64,000 bases of DNA from Methanocella paludicola SANAE (GCF_000011005.1 NC_013665.1:310001-374000), one strand, 5' to 3'; positions 26,460 through 36,530 are shown, counted from the stretch's first letter. Numbers and translations are program-made. Notes: generated by a model from the letters alone, not told the origin.

Positions 26460-27908
26460 TCACTTTTTCTTAGACATGAAGAGGTATACTGCGGCCGCGG
26501 CGATGCCCAGGAACGCCAGCACTCCCACGAGGACCGCGATGGCGAGCGGGTTACCAGACCCCGAGGACGTGTCCGGGACCGGGGTTGCCGAAGGCTCTAT
26601 CGTGGGCGTAGGGGTGGGCTGCTGGGTCGGCACGGGCGTCGGGTTCTCCGTGGGCGATGCGGTCGCCGTGGGGTTTCCGCCGGACGTCGAGCCGTTTATG
26701 TAGACCGTGTCGGACATGGGCCCCTGGTCCACGCTGCCGGGGCGGAAGTAAATGAACGTGCTGCCGCTGGCCGTCCTGTCGTACATATCGAAGGTGCGGT
26801 AAAAGATCGTCCTGGATTTGCCCCAGGTCACCTTGAACGGGTCCTTGTACGTGTTCCAGTTCGAGTTGTCCCAGCTGTACTCCGTCCTGCTGATGGAGCC
26901 GTTGTCATTGGCGTTTATGTGCACGGTGACGTCACCGTTGAACCAGCCTTTGCTCCTCGACATATCCCCGTCATAGCTAATACCGATAGTGGGCGGGGTT
27001 ATGTCTATGCCGAACCACATGAAGCGAATATCGCTGGTGTTGCCAGACCTGCTGACGGCCCTGTACCAGATCGAGTAGTTGCCCTCCTTGAAAAGATCGA
27101 ACGGAGCAGGGTTATCCATATCGTATGTATACCAGACCTTATGATCGCTACTATACGAATACTGAATGTATCTGGTGTCGTTTGAAGCGGGCTTAACGAA
27201 CATAATGCCATATATGTAATGATCGTACCATGTGTCGTGTGCCGGGCTGGTCAGGATCTCCGGGTTGAAGACGTTGAACGCCATAGAGCTCGCGTTCACG
27301 TTCCCGGCCTTATCGTAGCTCCTGTAGTACAGCGTGTTGGAGCCGTCGGGAATGGTTATGTTGCCTGCATAGTCCTTCCAGTTGCTGTTATCGAAGGAGT
27401 ACTGGATGGACGATACGCCTGAGCCCTTATCGGAAGCCGTCAGGTTCACGCTCGTATTGCCGCTATAACAGCCAGCGGTGGCGTTCCATTTGCCGTTTAT
27501 CGTTATGTTCAACGTGGGCTTGATGATGTCCACGTTTAATGTAAGGTAATTATGAGATGCGCTAAGTGTCTCGGTATTTCCGGCGTTATCGACACTCCTG
27601 AACGCGAGCGTGTGGCTGCCATCGGCAATTGTAAAGCTCGATGTATATGTGACCTCAGCGTTGCTATCCAGCCGATAATACGTGTGGGCGACTCCAGAGT
27701 TGTCGTCGGTCGCCGACAGGCTGACCGTTGGGCCGCTATCCCCGTAGTACCAGCCCGAGGTGCTGTTATAAGTGCCGACAAGTGAAGCGTTCGTTACGGG
27801 CGGCGTCGTATCCGCGGCAAGCGCTAGTGGCAGCGTCGAGCCGCATACGAGCACGAAACAGATGATAGTCGCCGCGAAGGCGCCCATACTCTTTCCTACC
27901 CTGTTCAT
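26460..27908 (-). CDS. Surface protein with OmpL47-like Ig repeats and C-terminal TM anchor
   Basis: 482 residues: signal peptide (1-32); four to five beta-sandwich repeats of about 85 residues with the pattern ATDxxSGVxxxxYxxD ... DGxHTLxFRSxDxAGN (about 35-400); a Thr/Pro/Ser-rich stalk (about 410-450); a TM segment (about 455-475); and KKK at the end. The repeat type is common in archaeal and bacterial cell-surface proteins and often binds carbohydrate or partner proteins. It lacks the intracellular zinc-ribbon module of the other surface proteins here. Confidence 0.72.
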   Translation of the reverse strand: MNRVGKSMGAFAATIICFVLVCGSTLPLALAADTTPPVTNASLVGTYNSTSGWYYGDSGPTVSLSATDDNSGVAHTYYRLDSNAEVTYTSSFTIADGSHTLAFRSVDNAGNTETLSASHNYLTLNVDIIKPTLNITINGKWNATAGCYSGNTSVNLTASDKGSGVSSIQYSFDNSNWKDYAGNITIPDGSNTLYYRSYDKAGNVNASSMAFNVFNPEILTSPAHDTWYDHYIYGIMFVKPASNDTRYIQYSYSSDHKVWYTYDMDNPAPFDLFKEGNYSIWYRAVSRSGNTSDIRFMWFGIDITPPTIGISYDGDMSRSKGWFNGDVTVHINANDNGSISRTEYSWDNSNWNTYKDPFKVTWGKSRTIFYRTFDMYDRTASGSTFIYFRPGSVDQGPMSDTVYINGSTSGGNPTATASPTENPTPVPTQQPTPTPTIEPSATPVPDTSSGSGNPLAIAVLVGVLAFLGIAAAAVYLFMSKKK

Positions 27909-28050
27909 TGTAATACCCCTTTATTGATCGTTTTCATTGAGTTATGCTTATAGACGTATGTTGGCTTAACCATTTATGTCCTGAATTACCGCTGAATATA
28001 TAAGCCTTCTATCATAATCAGAGAACCGTTTAAAGAAACGAAGGGCCGTG

Positions 28051-28962
28051 TCAGGGCGACTCCTCGTCCGAGAAATCGTAGTCGAAGTCCGTGATCTTCT
28101 TCCGGTTCCTTACTACCATGTACAGGTTCGCCTTAAAGAGCGCCAGCAGCGCGAAGACGAATCCCTGGATGAGCATCTGGAAGATGCCGACGACTACGAG
28201 CGCTTCAGGGCTCAGTGTAATGTTACCCATGCTCAGCAGCGTGGTCATGTTGACCGAGGCGTTGGCAGCGGTCGCGTTCGTGGCATTCGCCGAGGCGTTA
28301 GACATGGCCATCAGGGCGTTATAATAGGTCTCGTTCGATATCATGGCGCCCGCCATGCCGAAGGATAGGGGAAGCTGTACCAGGGACTTCAGCACTACTG
28401 CCATGATGAAGAACCCCGCCGCCGTCAACAGGTTTTTCCGGGCGAAGTCCATGCTGTTCCTGAAGGCGGCCATGATGCCCGAGCCCTTCGAGACGACGTC
28501 GATGTCGTAGAACTCGATGGACATGAGCACGAAGAACGTCAGGCCCAGCATCAGGAAGCCCAGCATGGAGCCGATGAACGGGTCCACGGTGCCGGCAAGC
28601 ACGAACACCATGATGGCGGTGAGCAGGAAGTAGTAGACGATGAAAGCGATGATGCCGCATATGAGCAGCTTCGGGTAGCTCTTCTTCGCCGAGGCAAAGA
28701 ACGTCGAGAGGCTGGAGGACCCTTTTTCCCGCACTTCGAGCGCATACCCGAGCGCGCCTCCCGTGATGAAGGGCGTGATGAGCAGAGGCACGACGAGCTG
28801 GGAAAAGTCTACCAGCGCTGAGCGGATCATCTGCTGGACCCCGATGTACCCTGCCAGAAGTGGCAGCGACAGTGCGCCCAGGATGAGGCCGGCCAGCAGC
28901 AGGATGGGGCTTTTTCCGAGCTCCTTCATGCTTTTGCCGAATAATGAGAAGAAACCGTCCAT
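28051..28962 (-). CDS. Polytopic membrane protein of unknown function (DUF4013-like)
   Basis: 303 residues with about six TM segments, starting MDGFFSLFGKSMKEL. A Gly-rich patch (TPFITGGALGYALEVREKGSSSLSTFF) resembles DUF4013-type archaeal membrane proteins. An Asn/Ala/Thr-rich loop (about 215-240, repeated NAT/NAS) may be a glycosylated external loop. The C-terminus is acidic (DYDFSDEESP) and probably cytoplasmic. No enzymatic motif visible. It lies next to another membrane protein on the same strand. Confidence 0.6.
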   Translation of the reverse strand: MDGFFSLFGKSMKELGKSPILLLAGLILGALSLPLLAGYIGVQQMIRSALVDFSQLVVPLLITPFITGGALGYALEVREKGSSSLSTFFASAKKSYPKLLICGIIAFIVYYFLLTAIMVFVLAGTVDPFIGSMLGFLMLGLTFFVLMSIEFYDIDVVSKGSGIMAAFRNSMDFARKNLLTAAGFFIMAVVLKSLVQLPLSFGMAGAMISNETYYNALMAMSNASANATNATAANASVNMTTLLSMGNITLSPEALVVVGIFQMLIQGFVFALLALFKANLYMVVRNRKKITDFDYDFSDEESP

Positions 28963-29005
28963 AGCTGAAACGCCGTGATTTTAGTGGCCGCTATTGCTTA
29001 AATAT

Positions 29006-29734
29006 TTAGCGTCGTGCGGCGTAAGACACGGGACATATTCGTCGTACGGTCTCCTCCGTGTAGTAGCCATAGAACGCCGACAGCGGCACCGACAGGAGCC
29101 CCGAGGCGAGCATGGCGGCCGCGCAGAACACGGCAACGAGCGCGAGCCCGCCAAAAGCCGTTGCCCTCGAAACGGCCTGCCCTGCCTGAAGCGTGTGCAG
29201 CACGGACGACAGGATAAATACCATAGTAAATAAAGCGGGAAGGAAAAACAGCGATACGATCGTCATCGCCCCCGTGTCGACGAGCAGCTTGGCGCCCATA
29301 TAGCCGGCAGCATTCCCGGGGTCTTCCCGGACGAAGCGGGCGAAGGCTCTAAAGGCGTCCGAAAAGCCGCATCCCGCCTCGTGACCTATGGCGAACACGG
29401 CGTCCAGGCTCACCTCGAGGAACAGGCTGGCGAGACACATGGCAAGGACGAATACAAGATAAAGCACGACGAGCACGAGCGCTCCGCCCGACCCGATAAA
29501 GGGCGCCATGAACGGGATGAGGAACGCCGGCAGTATAATGAGCACGCCCATCGTGGCCAGGAGCCTTGTGCCCCGGTAATATGGCCTCAATCGGCACATC
29601 TCGGCCTGCCTCGGGTCGCCCGCAGAGAGCCCCAGCGTCGCAAGTAACCAAAATTTCAGGTCGAGGGGCCTGAAGAGCAGCTCACGGGTGCGGCTGCTGC
29701 CATATTTCACCGAGGCCGATGCTATGGAGTCCAT
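29006..29734 (-). CDS. Polytopic membrane protein, paralogue-like to the 31131 gene
   Basis: 242 residues from ATG 29734; the longer reading from 29818 adds unlikely sequence. A TATA-like TTTTAAAATA lies about 27 bases before this start. Four to five TM segments follow an N-terminal soluble part with LLFRPLDLKFWLLATLG, a phrase like LLEPFNAWAWLKLMIIV in the gene at 31131. Both also end with a Tyr-rich membrane-proximal stretch before a short tail. These are DUF7544-like archaeal membrane proteins; function unknown. Confidence 0.6.
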   Translation of the reverse strand: MDSIASASVKYGSSRTRELLFRPLDLKFWLLATLGLSAGDPRQAEMCRLRPYYRGTRLLATMGVLIILPAFLIPFMAPFIGSGGALVLVVLYLVFVLAMCLASLFLEVSLDAVFAIGHEAGCGFSDAFRAFARFVREDPGNAAGYMGAKLLVDTGAMTIVSLFFLPALFTMVFILSSVLHTLQAGQAVSRATAFGGLALVAVFCAAAMLASGLLSVPLSAFYGYYTEETVRRICPVSYAARR

Positions 29735-29783
29735 TGACCGTGATAATGGCCTCGTTATTTTAAAAATATGGTGGTCATTGGCC

Positions 29784-30074
29784 TTATTTCTCAGTGCACG
29801 TGCAGGGCAAGTGGCCACACCTGGGGCACTTCATCGGGTACTTTTCCAGGCACGCCTTCTCCACGTCGATGTCGAGCATGTTGGCCATGGAGACCATCCA
29901 GGCGAACACGTCGGCCATCTCTTCCTCGATGGCCTTTTTATCGTTCTTTCGCATGGCCTCGGCCAGCTCCCCGCACTCCTCATAGAACCAGAGCTGGGTC
30001 TTCTGGAGTCCCCTCTCAGCGTCGTTGGCGCCGTAGAGCGCCTTCATCAGGCGCTGGAACTCCCCGATCTCCAT
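29784..30074 (-). CDS. MazG-like nucleotide pyrophosphohydrolase with zinc-binding tail
   Basis: 96 residues. The helical MazG motif is visible as EECGELAEA (about 32-40) and EEEMADVFAW (about 50-59), giving the ExxE...ExxD magnesium site that hydrolyses non-canonical NTPs or NTP intermediates to NMP and pyrophosphate. The C-terminus carries CPRCGHLPCTC, a probable zinc ribbon that is not universal in the family. It is one base from the hisF stop and probably translated with it. HisE-type phosphoribosyl-ATP pyrophosphohydrolase belongs to the same fold, so a role near histidine synthesis is possible. Confidence 0.78.
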   Translation of the reverse strand: MEIGEFQRLMKALYGANDAERGLQKTQLWFYEECGELAEAMRKNDKKAIEEEMADVFAWMVSMANMLDIDVEKACLEKYPMKCPRCGHLPCTCTEK

Positions 30075-30075
30075 G

Positions 30076-30897
30076 CTAGAGCCTCACCGGTACGCCCTTA
30101 GAGCGTAGATATTCCTTTGCCTGGCCGATGGTGTACTCGCCGAAGTGGAAAATGCTCGCGGCCAGCGCAGCGTCAGCGTCCGCCTCGGCGAAGGCCTCGT
30201 ACATGTGCTCGATGTTCCCGGCGCCGCCCGAGGCGATGATAGGTATGCGGACGGCTTTGGATATCGCCTTCGTGATGGGCAGGTCATAGCCGTCTTTGGT
30301 GCCGTCGGCGTCCATGCTCGTCAGCATGATCTCGCCGCTCCCGAGCTCCTCCACCTTTTTGGCCCACTCGATGGCGTCGATGCCCGTGGGCGTCCGGCCG
30401 CCGTAGATGACGACCTCGTACCACGCGGGCTTTCCGAACTTGTTCTTAATGATATTGACAGCGTTAGGGTCCCCGATATTCGTGTTGCTCCTGCAGTCGA
30501 TGGCGGTCACGATGCACTGGGAGCCGAAAATGTCGGAGGACTCCTTGATAAAGGATGGGTCCTTGACCGCCGTCGTGTTGACGGTGATCTTGTCCGCCCC
30601 GGCCCTTAAAATGGAACGGATGCCCTCGATGGTCTTGATCCCGCCGCCCACGGTCATGGGGATAAAGACCTCGTCGGCCGTGCGCTCGATGACGTCGATC
30701 ATGGTCCTGCGGCCCTCGTGCGAGGCCGTGATGTCCAGGAAAACAAGCTCATCGGCCCCCTGCTCGTTATAGCGCTTGGCAAGCTCCACCGGGTCGCCGG
30801 CGTTCTTCAGGTTAACGAACTCCACGCCCTTGACCACGCAGCCGCCGCCTTCGCCTAAGACCACATCGAGGCAGGGAATGACTCTCTTTGTGAGCAT
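30076..30897 (-). CDS. hisF: Imidazole glycerol phosphate synthase, cyclase subunit HisF
   Basis: 273 residues, full-length TIM barrel. Catalytic Asp11 (RVIPCLDV) and Asp134 (TAIDCRS) are present, as are the phosphate-binding loops VGGGI and ASGGAGN. With HisH it converts PRFAR and ammonia to imidazole glycerol phosphate and AICAR in histidine biosynthesis. No hisH is visible beside it. A TATA-like element at about 30922-30931 (minus strand) lies close to the start, consistent with a short leader. Confidence 0.95.
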   Translation of the reverse strand: MLTKRVIPCLDVVLGEGGGCVVKGVEFVNLKNAGDPVELAKRYNEQGADELVFLDITASHEGRRTMIDVIERTADEVFIPMTVGGGIKTIEGIRSILRAGADKITVNTTAVKDPSFIKESSDIFGSQCIVTAIDCRSNTNIGDPNAVNIIKNKFGKPAWYEVVIYGGRTPTGIDAIEWAKKVEELGSGEIMLTSMDADGTKDGYDLPITKAISKAVRIPIIASGGAGNIEHMYEAFAEADADAALAASIFHFGEYTIGQAKEYLRSKGVPVRL

Positions 30898-30933
30898 CAG
30901 GGGGCTTTATGTTGTGGTATGACTATATATTTA

Positions 30934-31095
30934 ATGGTGAGCGGCATGTTCAACGGCCTTTTTGGACCAAAAGTCTGTGCGAACTGTAAGAAGCAGATCA
31001 AGGGAAAAGCCGAGAAGTACGGCGGTAAGGCGTTCTGTTCCTCGCGGTGTATGGATATCTACCGGCACAAGGACCTGTCGAAGCTGGAAAAATAA
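30934..31095 (+). CDS. Small zinc-finger protein
   Basis: 53 residues (ATG 30934; ATG 30946 also possible), in the gap between hisF and a convergent membrane-protein gene. The protein contains CANCKKQIKGKAEKYGGKAF followed by CSSRC, a treble-clef or TRASH-like four-cysteine site, with Lys-rich surroundings and no TM segment. The codon use (GCC, AAG, GGC) matches the chromosome. It could bind RNA, DNA or a metal; no family name can be given. Confidence 0.6.
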   Translation: MVSGMFNGLFGPKVCANCKKQIKGKAEKYGGKAFCSSRCMDIYRHKDLSKLEK

Positions 31096-31130
31096 TCCGA
31101 AAAAAGAAATAGCTCGTTTTTATTTTGTCA

Positions 31131-32180
31131 TCACGCGGGCAGCGTCGCCGGCGGAGGCGCGAACCTTTCAGAGTAGATGACGGCCGACGGGTCGATATGC
31201 TTCAGCACGTCCAGCGAGTAGTACCGGAAGTAGACCGCGATGGGCATCGATATGGCCATGAGGGCGATGAGGAACAGCGCCAGCACGACCAGTAGTACGA
31301 GGCCGATGACGACCGCGAGCGCGACGCTGGTCTTTGCCACGGCCGCGGCGAGGATGCACCCGGCCACGAGGATGGCGATGAAGATGAGGGCCACCGGCAC
31401 GATGATTATCATCGACAGCAGGCCGACCGCAAGCTCGAGGGCCCAGCGCGTGATCACGTATACGCCGTACTGCTGCCAGTCCTTCTTAATCGACGCCCAG
31501 AGCCATTTCCATGACTCGACGATGCCCCTGCCTTTAAAGTAGACCATGGGCGCCACGAAGTCGTAGGTGAAGCCGATGAAGATGCCCATCGCTATGGAGA
31601 ACAGGACCATCAGCAGGATGAGCAGGCAAATGACGCAGATCACCAGTATGAGCGTGACGATGCCCGCCGCCGAGGAGGTGCCCGCCTGCACAGCGAGTAG
31701 GATCAGCAGGATGGCGATGGCGATGAAGGCCAGTACGACGACGAGCGTGAGTATGCTGGCAGCCAGCGTGAAGACGAACAGCCTGAAGCCCCGGCCCAGG
31801 TTCTCCTTCAGGGGCTGGATAATGTGCACGTCGCCGGACGTGAGGGCCTTGATCAGGACGAACGAGAACACGTTGCGCAGGTAAGCGAACAGGACCGCGA
31901 CGAGAATTATGAGCAAGGCCGCAACGATTATTATCGCCAGTATCGTAGAGTTCGAGAGGAGCGAGGTGATGCCCTGCTCGATGCCCGCGGTGTCCTCCGG
32001 GCCTGTGCGATAGTTGGCCATGTTGCTGAACTGGTTACTGATGCGGCTGGACCCCGTGCCCACGAAGAACACGATGATCATTAGCTTTAGCCACGCCCAT
32101 GCGTTGAACGGCTCGAGAAGTATTTTCTTCGCCTTCTCGAATGCAGTAGTTATAGGCTTGAAAGCCCACCATTCTGTCAT
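31131..32180 (-). CDS. Polytopic membrane protein of DUF7544-like family
   Basis: 349 residues with about seven to eight TM segments. The N-terminus (AFKPITTAFEKAKKILLEPFNAWAWLKL) is amphipathic and cytoplasmic-like. Long Ile/Leu/Val runs follow, ending FRYYSLDVLKHIDPSA. It resembles the 29006 gene, which suggests an old duplication. No catalytic motif visible. A TATA-like TTTATAAA lies at about 32229-32237 upstream on this strand. Confidence 0.6.
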   Translation of the reverse strand: MTEWWAFKPITTAFEKAKKILLEPFNAWAWLKLMIIVFFVGTGSSRISNQFSNMANYRTGPEDTAGIEQGITSLLSNSTILAIIIVAALLIILVAVLFAYLRNVFSFVLIKALTSGDVHIIQPLKENLGRGFRLFVFTLAASILTLVVVLAFIAIAILLILLAVQAGTSSAAGIVTLILVICVICLLILLMVLFSIAMGIFIGFTYDFVAPMVYFKGRGIVESWKWLWASIKKDWQQYGVYVITRWALELAVGLLSMIIIVPVALIFIAILVAGCILAAAVAKTSVALAVVIGLVLLVVLALFLIALMAISMPIAVYFRYYSLDVLKHIDPSAVIYSERFAPPPATLPA

Positions 32181-32248
32181 ACTAACACATCCGCTATTGA
32201 ACGGCTACAGTTGTTAATAAAGCATTCGTTTATAAATAGGTGCTCCAT

Positions 32249-32293
32249 CTTACTGACCGGCCATGCCGGCTGCGGAGGCACACAGGCAGTAAG
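32249..32293 (-). terminator. Nested hairpin after the ATP synthase operon
   Basis: CTTACTG (32249-32255) pairs with CAGTAAG (32287-32293). Inside it CCGGC (32257-32261) pairs with GCCGG (32265-32269). It begins 4 bases after the stop of the last operon gene. No T-run follows, so it may be a processing or 3'-end stabilising structure. Confidence 0.4.
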
Positions 32294-32296
32294 GCG

Positions 32297-32437
32297 TCAC
32301 TGGAAGAATAACATGTAAGCGATGATCAGGTAGCCGAGCACCATCATGCCCAGCGAAACGTACCACATGAACCTAAAAATAAGTCCACGGCCCTCCGGGG
32401 AGTCCCAGAGCGCCGTAAGTTTTTCGAAGATATACAT
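32297..32437 (-). CDS. ahaG: Small membrane protein at the end of the ATP synthase operon (AhaG candidate)
   Basis: 46 residues: an amphipathic N-terminus (MYIFEKLTALWDSPEGRG) then one hydrophobic helix ending in LFFQ. It starts two bases after the ahaD stop, so it is very probably co-transcribed and coupled. In Methanosarcina mazei the A1AO operon also ends with a small hydrophobic gene, ahaG, of unknown role. Position and type match that; sequence identity could not be tested. Confidence 0.65.
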   Translation of the reverse strand: MYIFEKLTALWDSPEGRGLIFRFMWYVSLGMMVLGYLIIAYMLFFQ

Positions 32438-32439
32438 AT

Positions 32440-33060
32440 CTAATCTTTGATCTTCTTGAGGCGGAACGTGTTCTCGCGTTCCATCTCCTCGAGCCTGAGC
32501 TTGATGAACTGCTCCGCCTCGAGCTGCTCGGGGATCACCTTGAACTCAAGGGCGTTGACACGCCGCTTGGTCTTCTCGATATCGTCGAGGAGCTTCTTCA
32601 TGGCCGACTCGATCTCCGCGGAGATGATGATCTGCTCCACGAGCCTCTCGTAGCCCTGGGCCGCCTCGTCGATACGGGCGCTGGTGTTGATGATGCCGTA
32701 GCCCCGGTTCAGGATCGGCTTCTGCACGCCCGAGGACTCGATCTTAGGCACGATGACGCCCATTACATTTTTGCTCTCGAGATTGATCTCCGGCTTCTCC
32801 GTAAGGGAGAACGCGGCGGACCTGACCGCCACGACGCCCTCCACGGCACGGGCAATGGCTATCTTGGTCGTCGCGTCGTCGTAGCTCTTCATGAGCTCGC
32901 TGCGTGCGTTCCGGGCCTTCTCCATGATCTCGAAGAACTCCAGGATGAGCCCGTCCCGCTTCATCTTGAGCAGCTTATGGCCGCTCTGCGACAGGACGAT
33001 CTTCTTCTTCAACTCAAGCAGCTCGGAACGAGTGGGCTTGATGTTGTCCTTAATAGCCAT
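32440..33060 (-). CDS. ahaD: A-type ATP synthase subunit D
   Basis: 206 residues. The N-terminus IKPTRSELLELKKKIVLSQSGHKLLKMKRDGL and the C-terminal coiled coil (TKRRVNALEFKVIPEQLE) are typical of subunit D, the central shaft inside the A3B3 head that couples rotation to catalysis. Length is standard. It lies 10 bases after ahaB. Confidence 0.95.
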   Translation of the reverse strand: MAIKDNIKPTRSELLELKKKIVLSQSGHKLLKMKRDGLILEFFEIMEKARNARSELMKSYDDATTKIAIARAVEGVVAVRSAAFSLTEKPEINLESKNVMGVIVPKIESSGVQKPILNRGYGIINTSARIDEAAQGYERLVEQIIISAEIESAMKKLLDDIEKTKRRVNALEFKVIPEQLEAEQFIKLRLEEMERENTFRLKKIKD

Positions 33061-33070
33061 TCAGTTCACC

Positions 33071-34456
33071 TTATGCCGCCACTTTCGCCTTCTTGGCCGG
33101 GTGGTACTTGTCGATGTACTTGTTATCGATCTTGTTCAGCTCGGTGACAGGCAGCGTGGCGAGCAGGCCCCACATCATGTCGAGAGTCTGCTCGATGGTC
33201 CTGTCCTCCTCGCGGGACTGCCGGACGAGCTTGTCCTCGAAGATGTCGGCGAACTCCAGGAACTTCCTGTCTCTCTCCGACAGGGCGTCCTTGCCGACGA
33301 TCGCGACCAATCCCCTCAGGTCCTTGCCTTCCGCATAGGCCGAGTAGCACTGGTCCGACACCGCCTTGTGGTCTTCACGGGTCTTGCCGACGCCGATGCC
33401 GAGGTTCATCAGCCTCGACAGGGACGGGGACACGTTGATGGGCGGGTAAATGCCCTTGCGGTGCAGGTCTCTCGCGACCACGATCTGGCCTTCCGTGATG
33501 TAGCCGGTCAGGTCGGGTATGGGGTGAGTGATATCGTCGCCGGGCATCGTCAGGATGGGCACCTGCGTGATGGAGCCCTTCTTGCCGTCGATCATGCCCG
33601 CTCTCTCGTAGAGCATGGCCAGGTCAGTGTACATGTAGCCGGGGTAGCCACGCCGGCCGGGCACTTCTTCTCTGGCGGCGCCGATCTGTCTCAGCGCCTC
33701 GCAGTAGTTGGTCATGTCCGTGTAGATGACCAGCACGTGCATGTCGTGCTCGAACGCCAGGTACTCCGCGGTGGTCAGCGCCAGCCTCGGGGTGATGATA
33801 CGCTCGATGGCGGGGTCGTCCGCCAGGTTCATGAACACGACGGCCCTCTCAAGGGCGCCCGTCCTCTCGAAGTCCTGCATGAAGGTCTGCGCCTCTTCCG
33901 AGGTGATGCCCATCGCGCAGAACACGACGGCGAACGGCTCGGTCGAGCCGACCACTTTTGCCTGACGTGCGATCTGCAGGGCGATCTCGTTGTGGGGCAG
34001 GCCCGCGCCCGAGAAGATGGGAAGCTTCTGGCCCCTGACCAGCGTGTTCATCCCGTCGATCGTGGAGATGCCGGTCTGGATAAAGTCCTTGGGCTGCCGC
34101 CTCGAGTACGGGTTGATGGCCGCGCCGACGATGTCGAGCCGCTTCTCGGGGATGATGGCCGGCCCGCCGTCCAGCGGGTCGCCGGCACCTGAGAGGATAC
34201 GGCCTAGCATGTCCTTGCTCACGGGCATCTTGATGGCCTCGCCCAGGAACTTGACGCCACACTCGCGGCTTATACCTTCCGTGCCCTCGAAGACCTGTAC
34301 GACGACTACGTCCTTCGAGGTGTCCAGCACCTGGCCCCTCTTGATGCTGCCGTCGGAGAGCTGGATGGACACCAGCTCGTTATAGCTGACGGGCTCCGTC
34401 TTCTTGACGAAGACCAGGGGCCCGGCGATTTCGGTGATCGTCTTGTATTCCTTCAT
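33071..34456 (-). CDS. ahaB: A-type ATP synthase subunit B
   Basis: 461 residues, full length. It shows the B-subunit landmarks: [16 protein letters not shown] start, [16 protein letters not shown] in place of a P-loop, and [11 protein letters not shown] near the C-terminus. It is the non-catalytic nucleotide-binding partner of subunit A in the A3B3 hexamer. One base separates its start from the ahaA stop. Confidence 0.97.
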   Translation of the reverse strand: MKEYKTITEIAGPLVFVKKTEPVSYNELVSIQLSDGSIKRGQVLDTSKDVVVVQVFEGTEGISRECGVKFLGEAIKMPVSKDMLGRILSGAGDPLDGGPAIIPEKRLDIVGAAINPYSRRQPKDFIQTGISTIDGMNTLVRGQKLPIFSGAGLPHNEIALQIARQAKVVGSTEPFAVVFCAMGITSEEAQTFMQDFERTGALERAVVFMNLADDPAIERIITPRLALTTAEYLAFEHDMHVLVIYTDMTNYCEALRQIGAAREEVPGRRGYPGYMYTDLAMLYERAGMIDGKKGSITQVPILTMPGDDITHPIPDLTGYITEGQIVVARDLHRKGIYPPINVSPSLSRLMNLGIGVGKTREDHKAVSDQCYSAYAEGKDLRGLVAIVGKDALSERDRKFLEFADIFEDKLVRQSREEDRTIEQTLDMMWGLLATLPVTELNKIDNKYIDKYHPAKKAKVAA

Positions 34457-34457
34457 C

Positions 34458-36197
34458 TTAAGCCGCCTCCAGCGCCTTGAACTCGGCTTTCATCTCGTTG
34501 TCGACGTTGCCCAGGTACTTCTCGAAGTCGGCCTCGAACTTGACCTTCGCCAGGTCCGTCTTGGACTTGAGGCCCAGGATCTTCGGCATGGGCACGCCGG
34601 CCGCGAGGGCCCTCTTGGCGAGCCGGCCGAAGGCCATAATCTCGTTCATCATCATGAACTGCTTCTTGAGGCTGCAGAACGTATCGACCTCGTGGTAGGC
34701 GTTCTGCTGCAGGAAGTACTCGCGGATCATTCTCGCTATTTCAAGCGTCAGCTGCTGGTCTTCCGGCAATGCGTCCGAGCCGACGAGCTGCACGATCTCC
34801 TGAAGCTCCGACTCTCTCTGCAGGAGCTCCATGGCCTCAGCCTTCAGCGTATTCCAGTCGCCGCCGATGTTCTTCGTGTACCACTCCTTCAGGCTGTCCT
34901 GGTACAGCGAGTAGCTGTTCAGCCAGTTGATGGCCGGGAAGTGCCTGCGCTGGGCTAATTTGGCGTCGAGCGCCCAGAACACCTTGACGATACGCAGCGT
35001 GTTCTGCGTGACCGGCTCCGAGAAGTCGCCGCCGGGCGGGCTGACCGCGCCTATGACCGAGACGCTGCCTTCCTTGCCCATGTTGGTGATGACGCGGCCC
35101 GCTCTCTCGTAGAACTGTGATAAGCGTGCTGCCAGGTAAGCCGGGTAGCCTTCCTCGCCGGGCATCTCTTCGAGACGGCTGGATATTTCACGCATGGCCT
35201 CGGCCCACCTTGAGGTCGAGTCGGCCATTAGTGAGACGCCGTATCCCATGTCACGGTAGTATTCCGCGATGGTGATGCCGGTATAGACCGAAGCCTCTCT
35301 TGCCGCGACGGGCATATTAGAGGTATTTGCGATGAGGACCGTCCTGTCCATGAGCGGGTTGCCGCTCTTCGGGTCGGTGAGGTGCGGGAATTCCGAAAGC
35401 ACTTCGGTCATCTCGTTGCCGCGCTCTCCGCAGCCGATGTAGACGACGATCTCGGCGTCCGACCACTTGGCCAGCTGCTGCTGGGTGACGGTCTTGCCGC
35501 TGCCAAAGGGCCCGGGGATTGCCGCCGTTCCGCCCTTGGCAATCGGGAATAAACAATCCAGGATCCTCTGGCCAGTGACTAATGGAATGTCTGGCCTGAG
35601 CTTTTCCTTGAACGGCCTGGGCTTACGGACTGGCCACTTCTGTAATAATCGTAATTCCGTGCCATCGGCCAGGTGACCGATGACCTCGTCGACGGTGAAC
35701 TCGCCGGCCTTGATGTCCTTGATGGCCGTCTCGCCCGTGAGGGGAGGCACCATGACCTTGTGGACGATGCTCTTCGTCTCGGGGACCGTGCCGATGATGC
35801 TGCCGCCGGATACCTTGTCGCCGGCATTGACGGTCGGCGTGAACTGCCACTTCTTCTCGTGGGACAGGCCGCTCGCCGTAACGCCCCTCTCGATGAAGTT
35901 GCCCATCTTGCTCTTCAAGATGGGCAGCGGCCTCTGGATACCATCGTAGATGGACGTAAGCAGCCCGGGGCCGAGCTCAACGGACAGAGGCATGCCAGTG
36001 TTCTCCACGGGCTCGCCCGGCCGGAGGCCGGACGTATCCTCGTAAACCTGAATGATGGTCTTATCATCGGCGATCTCGATGACCTCGCCCATGAGACCCT
36101 CTTTGCCGACCTTGGCCACATCGTACATTCGGGCCTGGAGCCCGACGGCGGTGACGACAGGGCCGGCAACTCTAAATATTTCTCCTACTAGACTCAA
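34458..36197 (-). CDS. ahaA: A-type ATP synthase catalytic subunit A
   Basis: 579 residues from a TTG at 36197, chosen because AAGGGTG lies about 6 bases upstream and the start [13 protein letters not shown] then aligns with the usual length. A GTG at 36206 would add three residues. The P-loop GPFGSGKT is near residue 233, and the family-specific non-homologous insert (about 110-200) is present, as in all A/V-type catalytic subunits. No intein. It hydrolyses or makes ATP in the A3B3 head. Confidence 0.96.
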   Translation of the reverse strand: MSLVGEIFRVAGPVVTAVGLQARMYDVAKVGKEGLMGEVIEIADDKTIIQVYEDTSGLRPGEPVENTGMPLSVELGPGLLTSIYDGIQRPLPILKSKMGNFIERGVTASGLSHEKKWQFTPTVNAGDKVSGGSIIGTVPETKSIVHKVMVPPLTGETAIKDIKAGEFTVDEVIGHLADGTELRLLQKWPVRKPRPFKEKLRPDIPLVTGQRILDCLFPIAKGGTAAIPGPFGSGKTVTQQQLAKWSDAEIVVYIGCGERGNEMTEVLSEFPHLTDPKSGNPLMDRTVLIANTSNMPVAAREASVYTGITIAEYYRDMGYGVSLMADSTSRWAEAMREISSRLEEMPGEEGYPAYLAARLSQFYERAGRVITNMGKEGSVSVIGAVSPPGGDFSEPVTQNTLRIVKVFWALDAKLAQRRHFPAINWLNSYSLYQDSLKEWYTKNIGGDWNTLKAEAMELLQRESELQEIVQLVGSDALPEDQQLTLEIARMIREYFLQQNAYHEVDTFCSLKKQFMMMNEIMAFGRLAKRALAAGVPMPKILGLKSKTDLAKVKFEADFEKYLGNVDNEMKAEFKALEAA

Positions 36198-36227
36198 GAT
36201 AAACACCCTTTTCGATTACAATGATGA

Positions 36228-36530
36228 CTATTTCCACAGGTCGACGCCTATGGCCCTCTTTATCTTATCCCTGAGGCCGCTCTCTTCCCGGCCGCCGATG
36301 GCTATGAACGTCGGCTCCACCGACTCGTCGACGGTCTTCTGGAGCACCGTGGGAAGCTTCTTCACGTCGTCCGCATAAAGAACGACAATTCCCACGTCCC
36401 CGTCATTAATGCACTGCCTGACCTTCTCCTCTAGGTCCTTCTCGCTCGCCACATCGTAGACTTTCCTGATGCCGGCGAGCCTGAAGCCCGTCGTGAAATC
36501 GCTCTTACCAATGACCGCTATATCCATCAT
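36228..36530 (-). CDS. ahaF: A-type ATP synthase subunit F
   Basis: 100 residues with the F-subunit start (DIAVIGKSDFTTGFRLAGI) and the acidic/basic alternation of its Rossmann-like fold. It binds the central stalk and regulates rotation. It overlaps ahaC by four bases (ATGA), so translation is coupled. Confidence 0.93.
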   Translation of the reverse strand: MMDIAVIGKSDFTTGFRLAGIRKVYDVASEKDLEEKVRQCINDGDVGIVVLYADDVKKLPTVLQKTVDESVEPTFIAIGGREESGLRDKIKRAIGVDLWK

